DNA of 64,000 nucleotides. It comes from Quercus robur. Lineage: Eukaryota; Streptophyta; Magnoliopsida; Fagales; Fagaceae. Each line of letters opens with the position of its first letter. Within the stretch, counting starts at the first letter, position 1. Position numbers and translations under genes: made by a program. The DNA is taken from positions 29,713,210 through 29,777,209 of the forward strand of contig NC_065544.1 of NCBI RefSeq assembly GCF_932294415.1. Reading direction: 5' to 3'. The notes below the pieces were generated by a model that saw only the letters and a list, made by a program, of their open reading frames with translations, searched no databases and was not told the DNA's origin. This document shows, piece after piece, positions 1 to 12,120 of this stretch.

Positions 1-303
1 GAAGTACTCATCTGAATACTTTTAATCAAAGTTTAAAATAGGAAGAAAAATCATACCCCTGAGTGACATACTTTTGACGGGAAAGAAAGTGGAATAAAAA
101 AAAATATCTAAAAACAAATTTTTCGTTTTCAAACAAGAGTGAAGTTTCAAACATCAGTTTTTCTTCAAAATGATTGACTTAAGATCAGTACGGCTATTTC
201 TTTATTTACTTTTCTGACAGCTGTAGGATTAGGTACGACTTTCCCAAGGTAGTTGTTCCAAACAGTTATGGGAGAAGTCGTGTTCAAGGTACACTATATA
301 TGC
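1..303. other. no gene seen
   Basis: AT-rich sequence without a supported reading frame, RNA gene or repeat boundary. It is the left flank of the MITE that begins near 304. Confidence 0.5.
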
Positions 304-400
304 CTCCGTTTGGATTCACTAAAAAGGGACTGGGTTTGCGTATGACGTTTTTTTTTTTTTTTTTTTTGGATGGGAAATACTAAACTTTATTGAAAATAAA

Positions 401-3400
401 TCAAATGGTTACATTTCTGTCTTGCATGCATGCATCTGCTATCATAGTGGGACATTCCTCTAGCCATGCAGAGTAGTCCTCAACAATCCTAGCGTGTTGG
501 GCTAGTAAATGAGCAGGGACATTTCCCTGTCTTTAAACGTGGGTGAACTTCCATTACCTGAAGGATGAGACCCGGTTCCTAACTCCAGCAAGTACATTCA
601 CAATTGAAGAGGGCGGAGACTCCAGTCCGTGTAGAGCATTACAAATAATCAACGAGTCCATTTCAAACTCTGCTTCTCTAATACCAATATCCCATGCGAA
701 GTTAACCGGTACCCCTGCCTCCAATGCTTTTGCTTCAGCTTCTATAGCACCCAATGGACATTTCCATTTCTTGCTCAGCGCTGCAATCACTTCCCCGGCG
801 CCATCCCTGATGATAACACCAGCTCCTGCTTGTTTCCTGTTCGTGAAGACTGCACCATCCATGTTTACTTTATAGCACCCTTGACTTGGCGGTTGCCAAG
901 TGACCAGAGGAATTGGGTCCGCCTGGGCCTCTGTTTTTTCCTCATTAGCCAGCCAAAATTCCTCCACCAGGTGCGTGGCACTCCGCACGATTGTTCTACC
1001 CATTTTACCTTTCCCACCCATCCGGAGATCATTCCTATCCTTCCAAATACTCCAACAAACCGAGATGAATTTCTCCAATTGTCTAGGCCGATAATGTTCG
1101 CACTCCTGTAGGTTCGCCACCACATCCAAAAAGTGCCATTGCGTCGAGATTTCAAATGGTAGAACAAATTTACTATTCTTCCAGACTTCTTTAGCGTGAT
1201 CACAGCCCCACAACAGGTGATAGACCGTTTCCTCGTTGTGTCCACATAGGTCGCACATTCCGTTCGGTGTGATTCGCCGCTTAGCCAAGTTGGATTTTGT
1301 GACCAGAATGTCTCGTCCAGCCCTCCATGCAAAGTGCTTTATTTTCTGTGGGATTCGCAGTTTCCAAATTGTCTTCCATATTTTCCTCCTTGCTGATTCG
1401 TCTGAGCAGTCAGCTCTGGTATTATGCGCCTTCTCTTCCAAAGCTAGCACATAAGCACTTTTAACGGTGAATTTCCCACTTCTATTCTCGGCCCAAACTA
1501 TTCGATCATTAGTGTTGCTGGAGCTTAAGGGAATACCCAAGATAGCTTCCTTATCTTCGGGTAAGAACCAACTGTTTAGCTTGTCAATATTCCACTCCCC
1601 TGTTCCTCTGTTTATGAGCTCACAAACCAGAGCATTAGAGGAGTTAGGCTTTTCTGTTGAAATTACCTTATAAGTGCACGGCCTAGGAATCCATTTATCA
1701 TGCCACACCCTAATCCTGTCTCCATTACCTACTTGCCACCTCATACCCCTTTGTACAATGCTTTGTGCCGCCATTAAGGTTCTCCATGCATAGGATGGAT
1801 TCCGACCCAATGTCGCCTCTGCAAAGCTACAGTGTGGGAAGTACTTCGCTTTATACACACGGCTAAAGAGAGAGTTGAGATTAGTCAGAAGCCGCCACCC
1901 CTGTTTGGCTAAGAGAGCTAAATTAAAGCTTCTCAAGTCTCGAAAGCCCAGCCCTCCTCTGTCTTTTGGCACGCACATCGCATCCCAGCTCAGCCATGCG
2001 GTTTTCTTCTCATTTCCGGTTTGACCCCACCAAAACTGTCTATCACACTAGTGAGCTCATCACACAAATTTTTGGGTAGAAGAAAGCAGCTCATGGTATA
2101 TGACGGCACGGCTTGGGCCACAGATTTAATCAAGATCTCCTTCCCTGCAGGTGTCAATATCTTTTCCTTCCAACCCGATACTTTATTGGCAACTCTCTGT
2201 TTAAGCTAAGCAAAAGTATTATTTTTTGATCTTCCCACGAGTGAAGGTAAACCCAGGTAGGCTTTATGAGGTTTAATAACCTGTGCACCAAACATAGATT
2301 TCACCCTTTCTTTTACATCATTATTGGTGTTTGGGCTGAAAAACAGAGAGGTTTTGTGGCAGTTTAATTGTTGGCCCGAGGAGGATTCATAAACTTTGAG
2401 TTTCCCTTTGATTTCTGTGGCTTCATTCACTGTTGCTCTTCCAAACACTAAGCTGTCATCGGCAAACAATAAATGAGATACTCGAGGACTATTAGTTGAG
2501 GCAGCCACCCCTTTTATCACTTTCCTCTGTGCCGCATGGTTTAGCAAGGCAGACAAGCCCTCTGAGCAGATAAGGAAGAGGTAGGGCGACAAAGGGTCAC
2601 CCTGCCTCAATCCTCGAGTTGGTTGGATTAATCCATATGGCTGCCCATTAATCCTTACTGCATATTTCACAGATGAAACACACTGCATCACAGTGTTAAT
2701 CCATTTATGATGAAAGCCCAGCTTCTTCATGATCTGCTTCAAGCATTCCCATTCAACTCGATCGTATGCTTTGCTCATGTCCAGCTTTATGGCCATCTCA
2801 CCGCATTTGCCTTTCTTCTTCTTGCTTATATGGTTCATCATCTCATGTGCCACCAAGACATTGTCCGTGATGAGACGTCTTGCCACAAAAGCACTTTGGT
2901 TCTCTCCAATAATTTCCTGCAACACCAATTTCAACCTGTTCGCCACCACTTTTGAAGCTATTTTGTAAGCCACATTACATAAGGAAATCGGTCTATAATC
3001 AGTCACCTTTTCCGGATTCTTTACTTTGGGAATAAGTACAATATGAGTGTCATGGAATTTTGGGGGAGATACTCCATGGTTTAGAAAGTCAAGTGCAGCG
3101 AGAATTACAATAGATTTAACAATAGGCCAAAAATGATGGTAAAATAAAGGTGGCATACCGTCTGGTCCAGGAGCCGTTAAAGGATGCATTTGTTTCAGGG
3201 CCTTCTCCACCTCCATAGCATGAAAGTCTTGTGTGAGAGTAGAGTTCATCCTTTCGGTGACCTTGGGCTGGATTGCATCAAGCATCTCTTGCTCCACCTT
3301 CGGCCTTGAAGTAGTGAAAAGTTCCTCAAAGTAGCTCACGAACTTCTGACCAATTTGATCTCCATCCTCTATCCATCCATTGTCTGCATCCAAAATTCTG

Positions 3401-4533
3401 CTAATAGTATTCCTCTGGAACCGGTTTGAGGCTTTTGTGTGAAAAAATGTGGTATTTCTATCCCCTGCCTTCAGCTAATTATTCCTGCTTCTTTGGCGCC
3501 ACATTTCCTCCTCAAGTCCAAGCCACCTGTTAAGCTCCACTTTTGTTGCATGGATTTCTTCCATATTCACAGCATTACACTTCATGGCTTCAAGCATTTG
3601 GAGTTTTTTCTGTAAGTCAATAGCATGCTTCCCCACGTGCCCAAAGGTATTTTTATTCCAATCCCTTAATGACTTTTGACACTCCTCCAGACAGGCTTCC
3701 AAAGGCCATTGTGAGTGACTTGTATAACCCCTCTCCCAAGCCTCCCTTACCACATTTTTACAACCATCATCTGCTAGCCACATGGACTCAAATCGGAACA
3801 GCTTTGATTGCCGCTTCTGCTGCCTTGGAAAGTTGGTTACCTTGAGCACTAGAATGCTATGATCAGAAACTAAATTGGACAGGTGGTGGAGCTTCACCAA
3901 AGGAAAAACACCTGCCCAATCAGTGGACACCAATGCCCGGTCAAGCCTTTCTCGCACCCACCCTCGCTTACCAAGACGTCTACTCCAAGTGTAATCTGAG
4001 CCCACATATCCCAAGTCTCTCAATCTACATTTATTAATCGCCTCTCTAAAGCATCTCATCTGCCCCTCTGGTCTAACTCCACCACCAATTTTTTCCTTGG
4101 CAAACATTATTTCATTGAAGTCTCCCATGCATACCCACGGCAAGTGACTACGATGACTGAGATCCTCCAACAAAGTCCATGATTCACTTCTCTTTCTTGT
4201 TTCCGGGTGGCCATAGAATCCGGTGAACCGCCATTTTTTCATCCCCTGCTCTTCAGACACAATTGCATCAATATGCCCCGGAGAATATGACAATATGTCA
4301 ACCTGCAGTGAGTTCTTCCACAATAGTGCTAACCCTCCAGCCCTACGTATACTTGGAACCACCAATCCTTGCTGCCTTTCCACCTTCTGTTTAACTCCGT
4401 CCATCTCCGTAACATCGAACTTAGTCTCCATAAGAAAGACTAAGGTGGGATCTTTCTCCAACACCACTCTTTGGAGCGCATTAACTGTTAGGGGGTTCCC
4501 AAGCTCCCTACAGTTCCAACTGATGGCACTTAT
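401..4533 (-). pseudogene. LINE ORF2 (endonuclease-RT-RNase H), broken
   Basis: Endonuclease part (about 4533-3475) shows METKFD, MGDFNEIM and SDHSIL motifs. The reverse transcriptase part (about 3474-1980) has GPDGMPP, LDMSKAYDRVEW, GLRQGDPLSPYLF and the catalytic FADD in LLFADDSLVF. A zf-RVT region follows (WKLRIPQKIKHFAWR), then RNase H (about 900-401) beginning VNMDGAVF. Lesions seen: the expected start reads ATA at 4533-4531; in-frame TAG at 3477-3475 where the family has Trp (RSRNN-W-LKAGDRN); TAG at 2208-2206; a one-base loss near 2032 in the FWWGQ motif; two further stops in the RNase H tail near 554 and 537. ORF2 normally nicks target DNA and copies the LINE RNA by target-primed reverse transcription. 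Confidence 0.88.
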
Positions 4534-6125
4534 TGTGCCCGGCGGGGCTGCGCAGCAGCCGCCGCCGATCCCAACTGTTGTACGAAGAGCTTACCGAGTT
4601 CCTTAATCTCACCAGCCACTTTAATACTTTTCCCATTGTCTTCTTCATTTTCTAGTTCGGCTAAGGGTACTCTTGTTCTTCTTTTAGTTCCTGTAATAGC
4701 CATTTCAATCTCCATGGCTCCGTCTACTGTGTACTTCTCTTCATGAGGTTGTGTTTCCTCATCCGGTTTCTCCTCTGTTCCACGAACCTCTCTGTTTTCT
4801 TTCATCTTCCTTTGGTTGCCACCTTTTGTTTTCTTCATACTTTGGGCCTTTTTAAATTTTGGAGAAGGCAACCCCAAATTAGAATTAATCCCAGGATGAA
4901 AAAGGCTCACGTTCCCTATTTGTTCTTGCATGGGCTTAAGAGTAATGCTTTGAGGCCCAACATTGGTTGGTTGGGCTTGGGATTCCTCATTCGGCCCAAG
5001 TGCATGGCTCTTCCTACTCTGTTGCAGTGCATTTTCCTCCAAGACGTGCGCACTTTCCTCCCTTCCCAAAGATGCTTCCTGATCTGTTACTGACTCTATA
5101 CCGGGAATGTTACCATTAATGGCGGCATCTAATTCCCAGATTTGCTGCTCAAAATTTGAAATATGCGAAAAATCCGGATTTTTAATGCAGTCGTGGTTTA
5201 GTGAACCTGTTCTCTCCTCCACGTCAGCCCTAGGGATCATCATCCTTCCCATCTCGTCTGGCCTGGTTTCATCGTCGTTCGTTCTTGCCAGCGTCGAAAC
5301 CACATGGCCATCCGATCTCCTTTCCATGTTCTTCTTTGCACCCACGCCAAGTCTGGTTCCTCCATCTTTCTCTGCCGTAACTAGCTGGGGTTTTTGGGTT
5401 TTGTCTTGCGATGCTCTTAACCATGGACCAAACTGTTTCTCTTCTGGCCGTAATGTATCCTTACTTCGAATCCATTGCAGGCAGTCCTTTTCATCATGGT
5501 CTACCTTCCCACATAGATAGCAGAATACTGGGAGTCTCTCATATCTGATATCCACCCATTTTAGCCCGTAATCACCGAGTCGCACCTTACGGCCTCTACA
5601 TAGCGGCAAGGAAACATCCATAAGAACCCTTATGCGCAGAAAGCTCCCCAAGCAAAAACCTTTCCCATTGGCATCCACCTTCTCCACCTCCCCTAAGGTT
5701 GCACCGATACTCATACCCACTTCCTTGGTTTGACACATCGTGGGCAATCCATGTAGTTGGACCCAAAATGGCGACCTGTCAAACTTAAGATCTTTCACCG
5801 CCTCTCCACGCACCAACTTATGGAGGATTAGTAGGTACTTATCAAATGACCATGGACTAAGTAGCAGCACCTTCTCTATATCTTCTTTCTTTTGGAATAG
5901 AAACATTACCTTATTCTCTCCCAGATCGCTAACCTCGAAATTGTGCTCCGTCCTCCAAACCGATCTCATCACTCTGACCACGGAGTCCAGATTTATCCTG
6001 CGCTTCGTGCAAAACTTCCCGATGAGGACAGGTCCGTCCTCCATCAATGGTGCTTGTATTGCAACTTCAACATCTTCTCTTACCGACAACTTCAGCCTTG
6101 CACACCTATCTGTTAACTCTTCCAT
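4530..6125 (-). CDS. LINE ORF1, DUF4283 and zinc-knuckle protein
   Basis: Uninterrupted 531-residue frame starting MEELTDRCARLKLSV. Residues about 30-170 match the DUF4283 pattern of plant LINE ORF1 (LLSPWSFDKYLLILHKL, SPFWVQLHGLP), followed by a zf-CCHC_4 knuckle CYLCGKVDHDEKDC near residues 203-216, and a long low-complexity, charged tail rich in Glu, Lys and Gln. In plant L1 elements this protein binds the element RNA. The stop overlaps the expected ORF2 start by three bases (ATAA on the minus strand). It is an element protein, not a host gene; whether it is expressed cannot be judged. Confidence 0.85.
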   Translation of the reverse strand: MEELTDRCARLKLSVREDVEVAIQAPLMEDGPVLIGKFCTKRRINLDSVVRVMRSVWRTEHNFEVSDLGENKVMFLFQKKEDIEKVLLLSPWSFDKYLLILHKLVRGEAVKDLKFDRSPFWVQLHGLPTMCQTKEVGMSIGATLGEVEKVDANGKGFCLGSFLRIRVLMDVSLPLCRGRKVRLGDYGLKWVDIRYERLPVFCYLCGKVDHDEKDCLQWIRSKDTLRPEEKQFGPWLRASQDKTQKPQLVTAEKDGGTRLGVGAKKNMERRSDGHVVSTLARTNDDETRPDEMGRMMIPRADVEERTGSLNHDCIKNPDFSHISNFEQQIWELDAAINGNIPGIESVTDQEASLGREESAHVLEENALQQSRKSHALGPNEESQAQPTNVGPQSITLKPMQEQIGNVSLFHPGINSNLGLPSPKFKKAQSMKKTKGGNQRKMKENREVRGTEEKPDEETQPHEEKYTVDGAMEIEMAITGTKRRTRVPLAELENEEDNGKSIKVAGEIKELGKLFVQQLGSAAAAAQPRRAQ

Positions 6126-6420
6126 GTTAGCTATGGAAAATAAACGATTCTACCGCTTGCATGGAGAGAAAGTTTGCCTACAAGGCAACCCTTATGCGAT
6201 GCTAGCCACTTTTTTCACCCCTAGGGTTTCCAGAGAAACCTAGACAGAAAACCGGTGCATATGACATTTTATATACGGGGTCTTTTACATTATTTACAGA
6301 ACTGTAAGTACAATATTGAGAAGAAAAAAACTTTAAAATTTGGTCTTACATGACACTATTTATATATAAAAATTATTTCACTATAGTATTTTTTATTTTT
6401 AACAATAAGCAGTATCCAAA

Positions 6421-7504
6421 TAGAGAGAAATGAAGAAAAATAAGTCTTTTTGCTGCTTGGATAGCATGAAAGAAAAGAAAATGAGCTAAATTTGATGGAA
6501 AAACATATCATTTGAGTCTCATTTTTCCCTTCCCACAGTTCTTTTTCACTCCTCTTGCATTCTCTGCCCTCAAACTAAACGCAGGGATAATCACTCATTC
6601 AGCTGAGTAGTACAATTAAGTTCACATAATTTTATTTATATTTATTTAATTAGGATTATCTCTGCAATGTGTAATTCGTTAGTTTCCCTTCAAGACAATT
6701 TATTGCGAAAACAATTGATTGAAAATTTTGAAATTCCCAACATGAGTAATGTTCAATTAAAAATTTTGTTTCAATTTTATTCATATCGTCAACAAGAGAT
6801 AAATAAATAAAGAACTTAAATAATTTAACCATAACACAATTATTTAATTGATATATTAAGTAATATAATATTAATTTATATATATATATTTTCTTTTACT
6901 TTGTAGGGTAAACTATAAAGTTGGTCTCTATTCTTAACATCATTTTTTAATTTGGTTATTAACCTTTTAATTGTGTCAATTTGGTCTATAACATATTTAG
7001 TGCTGCATGTATCAATTTAGTCTCTACCATTAAGTGTTGAATGGAAAATATTGATGCGGCTAATTGCCCAAATGAAATATTATCTTTTTACCACATCAAT
7101 TGCCAATTAAACAACCACGTCATTTTTTATTAACCCAAATTTATGTTCCACTTTGGTTAAAGTTTGGGGAAAAATCTTAAATCCCTAACTCCCTGTCTCT
7201 CTCATCAGATTACTCAAACCTCTTCTTCACCCTCACTGTCCTCTAACTGCATAAAGCAAACATGAGATGAGATAACAAAAGACAGATTCAGTCCAAGTGA
7301 TCTATACTCAAGAAGTATCATCTTAACAAATATATAATGTGCCTCATTTCCATATCAAGCCAGTGAAAAGGAATCCGACATTACAACTGAATAAAATTGA
7401 TAAAAGAACACAAACAAAATTACAACAAACAAAGAGTGAAGAACAGGACCTTCAACAATCTCTTTCCTTTTTCTTCTATTGCTTAAAACAAACAACCGGA
7501 TTTA
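6421..7504. other. no gene; AT-rich, MITE-like segment
   Basis: No supported gene. From about 6903 (gggtaaactataaagttggtctct) to about 7190 the sequence has the look of a common plant MITE ('gtaaactataaagttggtc', 'caatttggtctataac', 'caatttagtctctacc'), but no matching far end could be fixed. The rest is AT-rich. Confidence 0.4.
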
Positions 7505-7830
7505 TTTTCACCGTAATCCTCTCTGTTTTGGCCAATTAAATAAATGAAAGAAAAGGAACGTTAGCAATTGTTAGTTGTATATGTACACTTATAATTATAA
7601 ACCCACACATCAAAAAAAGCAAATTCAAGTTTCTGAGACTACGGTATATGGCATAATAATTGGATTTGAATGGACTTTTTCCAAATTCTTTAGTAGCTAG
7701 TGTTTATGTACTTCAAATGGCTGTATTTTACCTTCTCTGTCGTGATGGCTTTGTTTGTGACATGACAACAAATTACTGTCTTGCTTTCATAACATCCTTT
7801 GCCTTTATGAAATATGGAATCTAAAACTCT

Positions 7831-8487
7831 GTTTATTTTGAAGTAAAATATTTTTGGAAATATGTGAGTAAAATATAGTTAAATTTGTAAAATATTTTAT
7901 GTTAACTGTAAAATTCTTTATAAAAAGTTGTAAAAAGTTTTATCTTTAAAAATTTGGCAAAACATTTTCCAAAAACACACAGTGGCTTCCTTTCCTCCAT
8001 TTGGTCACTAGGTCACCACATTTGATGGCCGAAGACACTGCTCTGGTGCCCAGTGTCAATGGTCTAGTGGCCAAAGACTTCGCAGCGGTGACTAGTGACG
8101 GCAGTTCGATGGCTAGAGACTCCACTCTGGGGACTAGTGTTGTTAGTCCAGTGCCCGAAGTCTTTGCTCCGGGGACCGATGTCGTCAATCCAATGTTGGG
8201 AGACTTCGCTCCAATAACCGGTGCCAGCATTCTAGTGCCAAGAGATGCCTCATCAGAGATTGATGCTAGCAATTCAGTGGCAAGAGACATTGCACTGCAA
8301 CTGGTGCCAAGGTCCAATAACCAAGGACTTCGTTTTGTCAACCAATTTTGTTAGTCCAATCACCAGAGATACCGCTTAGACGACGATCATCGACAATCCA
8401 GTCGTTAGAGCCATTACTTTGACTGTAGGATCCAAGAGTCAGGTGATTGGACCTTCGACACCAACATTTTTGGTGTTGAGCCAGCAT
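7831..8487. repeat. inserted element with 42-bp minisatellite
   Basis: This segment interrupts sequence that is continuous in the D arm (aatctaaa joined to gtatttctaaat). Its left part has the gaagtaaaatattttt style of common plant MITEs. From 8024 to 8441 it is built of about ten degenerate units of 41-43 bp, typical unit beginning gtggccaaagacttcgc and ending ggtcta or agtcca. Because 42 is a multiple of three, long frames stay open on both strands (plus 8001-8354, minus 7946-8341). These look like repeat translation rather than genes; no start context, domain or homologue is recognised. No clear target duplication was found. Confidence 0.7.
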
Positions 8488-9099
8488 AATGTATTTCTAA
8501 ATTTGGTAACTTGTGCACAAACATAAGAAGTTTAACTATGAACTATGATATATGCTTTGCTCTTGAAACCCACAGAGTCAACAACATATGAATTCCATGG
8601 CATAAATTACCTCATCAGCCTGCATTTTCAACCTAAAAACATTAACTTAAACTGTAAACAGAGCTAAAGGCAGCATAATTACATACATACCTTGTTGTTT
8701 TCAAGTTGAAGCTCCACACTTTTAACTTACCACATGCAACAAAGAAGTAAGAATTGTCAAGTCCTATTTGTTGACTTATAGTTATAGATCATCCACTCAA
8801 GCTAAGCCACTAAATAGGGTTGAACTTCTAGATTTCACATCTCAGGCCAATAATTCTAGATCATTTGTTCATGTAAGGCACCAAACCATGATAATGAACA
8901 TTTTACAAAACATGTTATAATTTGGGAATTTCCATGAAAATCGAGCAAATCCATTTTCTTTGGTAAAATAACAAGAATGATTTAAACGATGTAGCACCAA
9001 GCTTTCTCAAAATATTTCAACATGAAACTACATACTATTTACTGTGAGCTATCAAAACACCATTCCAAAACTTGAAAATCCAACCCAAGGCCACATGAC

Positions 9100-9245
9100 A
9101 TTGCCATCACAAAGACGGAACTTATCTACCGTCACAAAGACGGAACTCATCATCGACACACAATCAGAACTATATGCCATCACAAAGACAAAACTAATAT
9201 GCCATCACAAAGACAAAACTCAATAACCATTACAAAGATGGGTGC
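9100..9245. repeat. degenerate minisatellite, 25-28 bp units
   Basis: Five to six imperfect copies of a unit like gccatcacaaagacggaact, with spacing of 18-28 bp. The short open frame that covers it is a by-product of the repetition. Confidence 0.75.
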
Positions 9246-10613
9246 TAAGATACCAATGTCACATAGACTATAGTATCTAGCTAGGTTTCACCAGGTAATG
9301 ACATGTCACATCACATGGGTAGAACATAAAGAGCTCACAAATTACCTTTAATTCAAAATACGTAATTCACTTCCAAGTAGTTTCATAAAATATTTGGATA
9401 CCCAAGATATTCACAAGGTTCTCAAAGCCTTCAACTCATTTCTTGTCAAAAATATGTATTAATTTCCCAAATAACATAGGTCAGGATAAAGCATCTTTAT
9501 ATTTTGCATGTAATGCAATAAATCCATAAAATCCATTCTCAAAAATTTAATCAAAGATGCTAGTCTTTTCCATGCTAACAAATCATGCAATTCCCCATAT
9601 GCAATAAGAATATGCACTTTCATATATAATCATATATAGTAGGGTCACATCACAACACTTTTTAGAAAAACATAGTTCTATAAATAATTTTCCAAAATGT
9701 GTTTGACCCAAAACCGATGTTTATGCAACAAGGTTATTTTCCAAAAATCCCATTAAAAAGCTACTTATGTTGGAAGGCCAACCAATTTTACTTCAACCGG
9801 GTACCACCACCTAAGCAAGCAATCCAATTATTAGGTCTATCACCAAGAATCTTGAAACCTAGTAACATAATGATCGAGCCTATCAATAACAAGGCCTATC
9901 ACAAAGTACCTTCAAACTTGTCTCCATAAATCGAATGGTCCCCTAAAATCAAATCATGGGCCTAAAGCCTAACTTGACTATCCCAAGGCACCTATTCCCA
10001 AGGGACATCAAACAAGCATACAAGTGATCCAAAGGACCATAACACAACCAAAGCATTTTAATACACTATTGCAAGAGATTAAACCAAACCATTATTAAAA
10101 TTAACTAAGTAAAACACATGTCGAAGAAAATTCAAGAATTTATAAGCCAACCCACTCAAAAAAGGTTTCAAGTAAATTCCACAAAATCCCAACATACTCA
10201 TCATACTTTCAGATTCACTACACAACAGGTCAGCCCTTTTGTAAAAATCGTTTGGTCCATGAAAAGTTATCTAATTAACTTGAAATTAAATAAGCATAAG
10301 CTCTTATATGTCTAGTATGTACCATCAAAAATTCAGCTCAAACTAATTTGTCTATAATTTATTAAAATCCCGTAGTGCATTTGACTCAAAAGAAAATACT
10401 AAAATTTTAACACTATGCCAAAAGCTTTGAGACTTTATTAACCATGTGTTAGCTCAAATTAACAACTAGGATTATAACCCATAACGTCATATAACAATTA
10501 TCATGAAAACAAATCAAGCAATCCAACCCCAAAACTCAAAGATGCAATATACCAAACACTTGGCATGCACAAGCACATTCTCAAACCACTATGGCAAGTA
10601 ATAGTTAACATTA

Positions 10614-11785
10614 GGGGTGTAATCGGCTCGGTTCAGTCGGTTTTTTTTAAGTGTCGACCAATCGAAACCAAAATTTTCGGTTTGTGAAGTTCTCAACCGA
10701 AATCAACCGAAGTAATTGGAAATCAATCGGTTTTGGTTGGATTTTGATTTCGGTTGGTTTTTTCGGTTTCCTTTTCTCATCTATTTTATAAGAAAGCAAA
10801 CAAAGAAAAAAAATAAAGAAAATTGATCTAGAGAAAAGAAACAAAGAACAAACGCAAAATATAAACCCAATAAACTAAATCCAAGCAAAAAGAGTGGTAG
10901 CACTTCTTCTAATATCCAATGGCTTCTCATCTAGTCTTTAATAAAGAAACCAACTAGCACAAGCAGCCAAGTACATGGGTTTTTTCAAAACCCTAACTTT
11001 ATTTGCATATAAAAATTGAAAAAATAGCATTGATTCAATATTAAACAAACCCAAAATATATATTTTTAATAAAAAAGAGAAAATTATGGAGAAATGAGAG
11101 AGAGAGAGAGAGAGAGGGTCATCATGAGAATGAAAAGATCAGGCCAGCGTAGGAAGGCCGATGTGTGGAGGCCAGTGTAGGAAGGCTGACATGTGGAGGC
11201 GGCATATGGAGTGGTGAGAATGGAAGGCTGGAGAACGGAGGCTGTGAGAGTGAGAGTAAAAATGTGTGGGCTGTGGGTTGGGTTTTTAACTTTTGTTTTT
11301 ATAGTTAAATTAGATTAAGTTTAATTAGGTTAATTAGATATCTAATTAGTAATTAGTTTAATTATAGTTACTTATTCTAAAAATAAAATGATAACACGGA
11401 AAAGGGAAAAAGGCTGGATCATACTATTCCTATGATTCATTAATTCCTATCAAAAACAAAAAAGAGGCCAGATCATATATAAGAAAAAAAGAAAGGCCCA
11501 AATGGTTTTAAAGAAAATGAATAGGCCAGATATGTAGGCAGGCCCAAATATGTATAGGAGGCTCGAGGCCCAAATATTATATATTTAATATAAATTATAT
11601 TATTATAATTCATTTCGATTTTGGTCGATTCAGTGCATTCAAGCCTGCCACCAAAAACCGAATTGAATATTTTCAATTTTAAAAATTCAAAACTGAACTT
11701 AAAATGAACCGAAAATTTGGCAATGGTTCGGCTAATTTCGGCTGGTTTTTCCGGATCGTCGGTTTTTGCACATAACAAAAATCAA
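10614..11785. repeat. CGGTT-rich dispersed repeat
   Basis: Starts taggggtgtaatcggctcgg and ends near cggtttttgcacat, with repeated cggttt, aaccgaaa and ttcggttggtt motifs near both ends. This composition is typical of a widespread plant non-autonomous repeat starting 'ggggtgtaatcgg'. It also holds an (AG)n run at 11096-11116. The boundaries and class are tentative. Confidence 0.45.
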
Positions 11786-12080
11786 CTTCTTAAACATAAC
11801 AAAAATCATTCCAACAACTCAACTCAAAACAGAAAAATCATCATAAAACACACAAAAGTCAACTCCTCCTTCCTCCAGTAAACCAAGTGCCCAAAGCCTT
11901 CATGGTTGAATACCATAATACCAACTATCACATACCCACACCTCAAAACCACCCCCAAAAATTGTAGTTAAGACTACCAAAGTGTTATTCCCAACCATTG
12001 GATCAACCCCACACAAGCATTGAGCCATAAACGAAATAATCAAGGAAGTGGGTCAAGGGAGGAAGAGAACGTGTAGGCTT

Positions 12081-12120
12081 GGGGGGTGCCGCGGGGAGGG
12101 GGGGGGGGGGGGAGGGTGGG
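12081..12120 (+). repeat. G-run, possible G-quadruplex
   Basis: A stretch of G tracts (ggggggtgccgcggggagg, then an uninterrupted G run and agggtggg). It meets the simple pattern of four or more G tracts with short loops. Confidence 0.6.

Larger units (their letters stand above)
348..6255 (-). mobile_element. L1-type LINE, full length, inactive
   Basis: Non-LTR retrotransposon read on the minus strand: 5' UTR about 130 bp, ORF1 (4530-6125) with a DUF4283-like domain and zinc knuckle, ORF2 (401-4533) with APE-type endonuclease, reverse transcriptase, zf-RVT and RNase H, then a poly-A tail seen as the T run at 348-367. Probable target-site duplication: 337-351 tgcgtatgacgtttt and 6256-6270 tgcatatgacatttt, 13 of 15 identical, both differences G to A in CpG context. 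ORF1 is open; ORF2 has at least four premature stops and one frameshift, so the copy is dead but not very old. Confidence 0.9.
304..6420. repeat. hAT-like MITE copy split by a LINE
   Basis: A left piece (about 304-351, starting ccgtttggattc) and a right piece (about 6256-6420, ending agtatccaaa) together align with an unsplit copy at 57498-57700. Shared blocks include cggggtctt/cgggtccc, the run before 'actatt', and the near-identical 'aacaataagcagtatccaaa' versus 'agcaataagtggtatctaaa'. The ends form short inverted repeats (gtttggat / atccaaa). The LINE at 348-6255 sits between the two pieces. Family assignment to hAT is by the style of the ends only; no clean target duplication of the MITE itself was found. 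Confidence 0.6.

Noticed and set aside
543-1673. Several plus-strand open frames across the LINE
   Set aside because: They are antisense shadows of LINE ORF2, whose motifs are clear on the minus strand.
9100-9245. CRISPR-like look of regularly spaced short repeats
   Set aside because: Units are degenerate, without unique equal-length spacers, in a plant genome inside a retroelement-like insertion.
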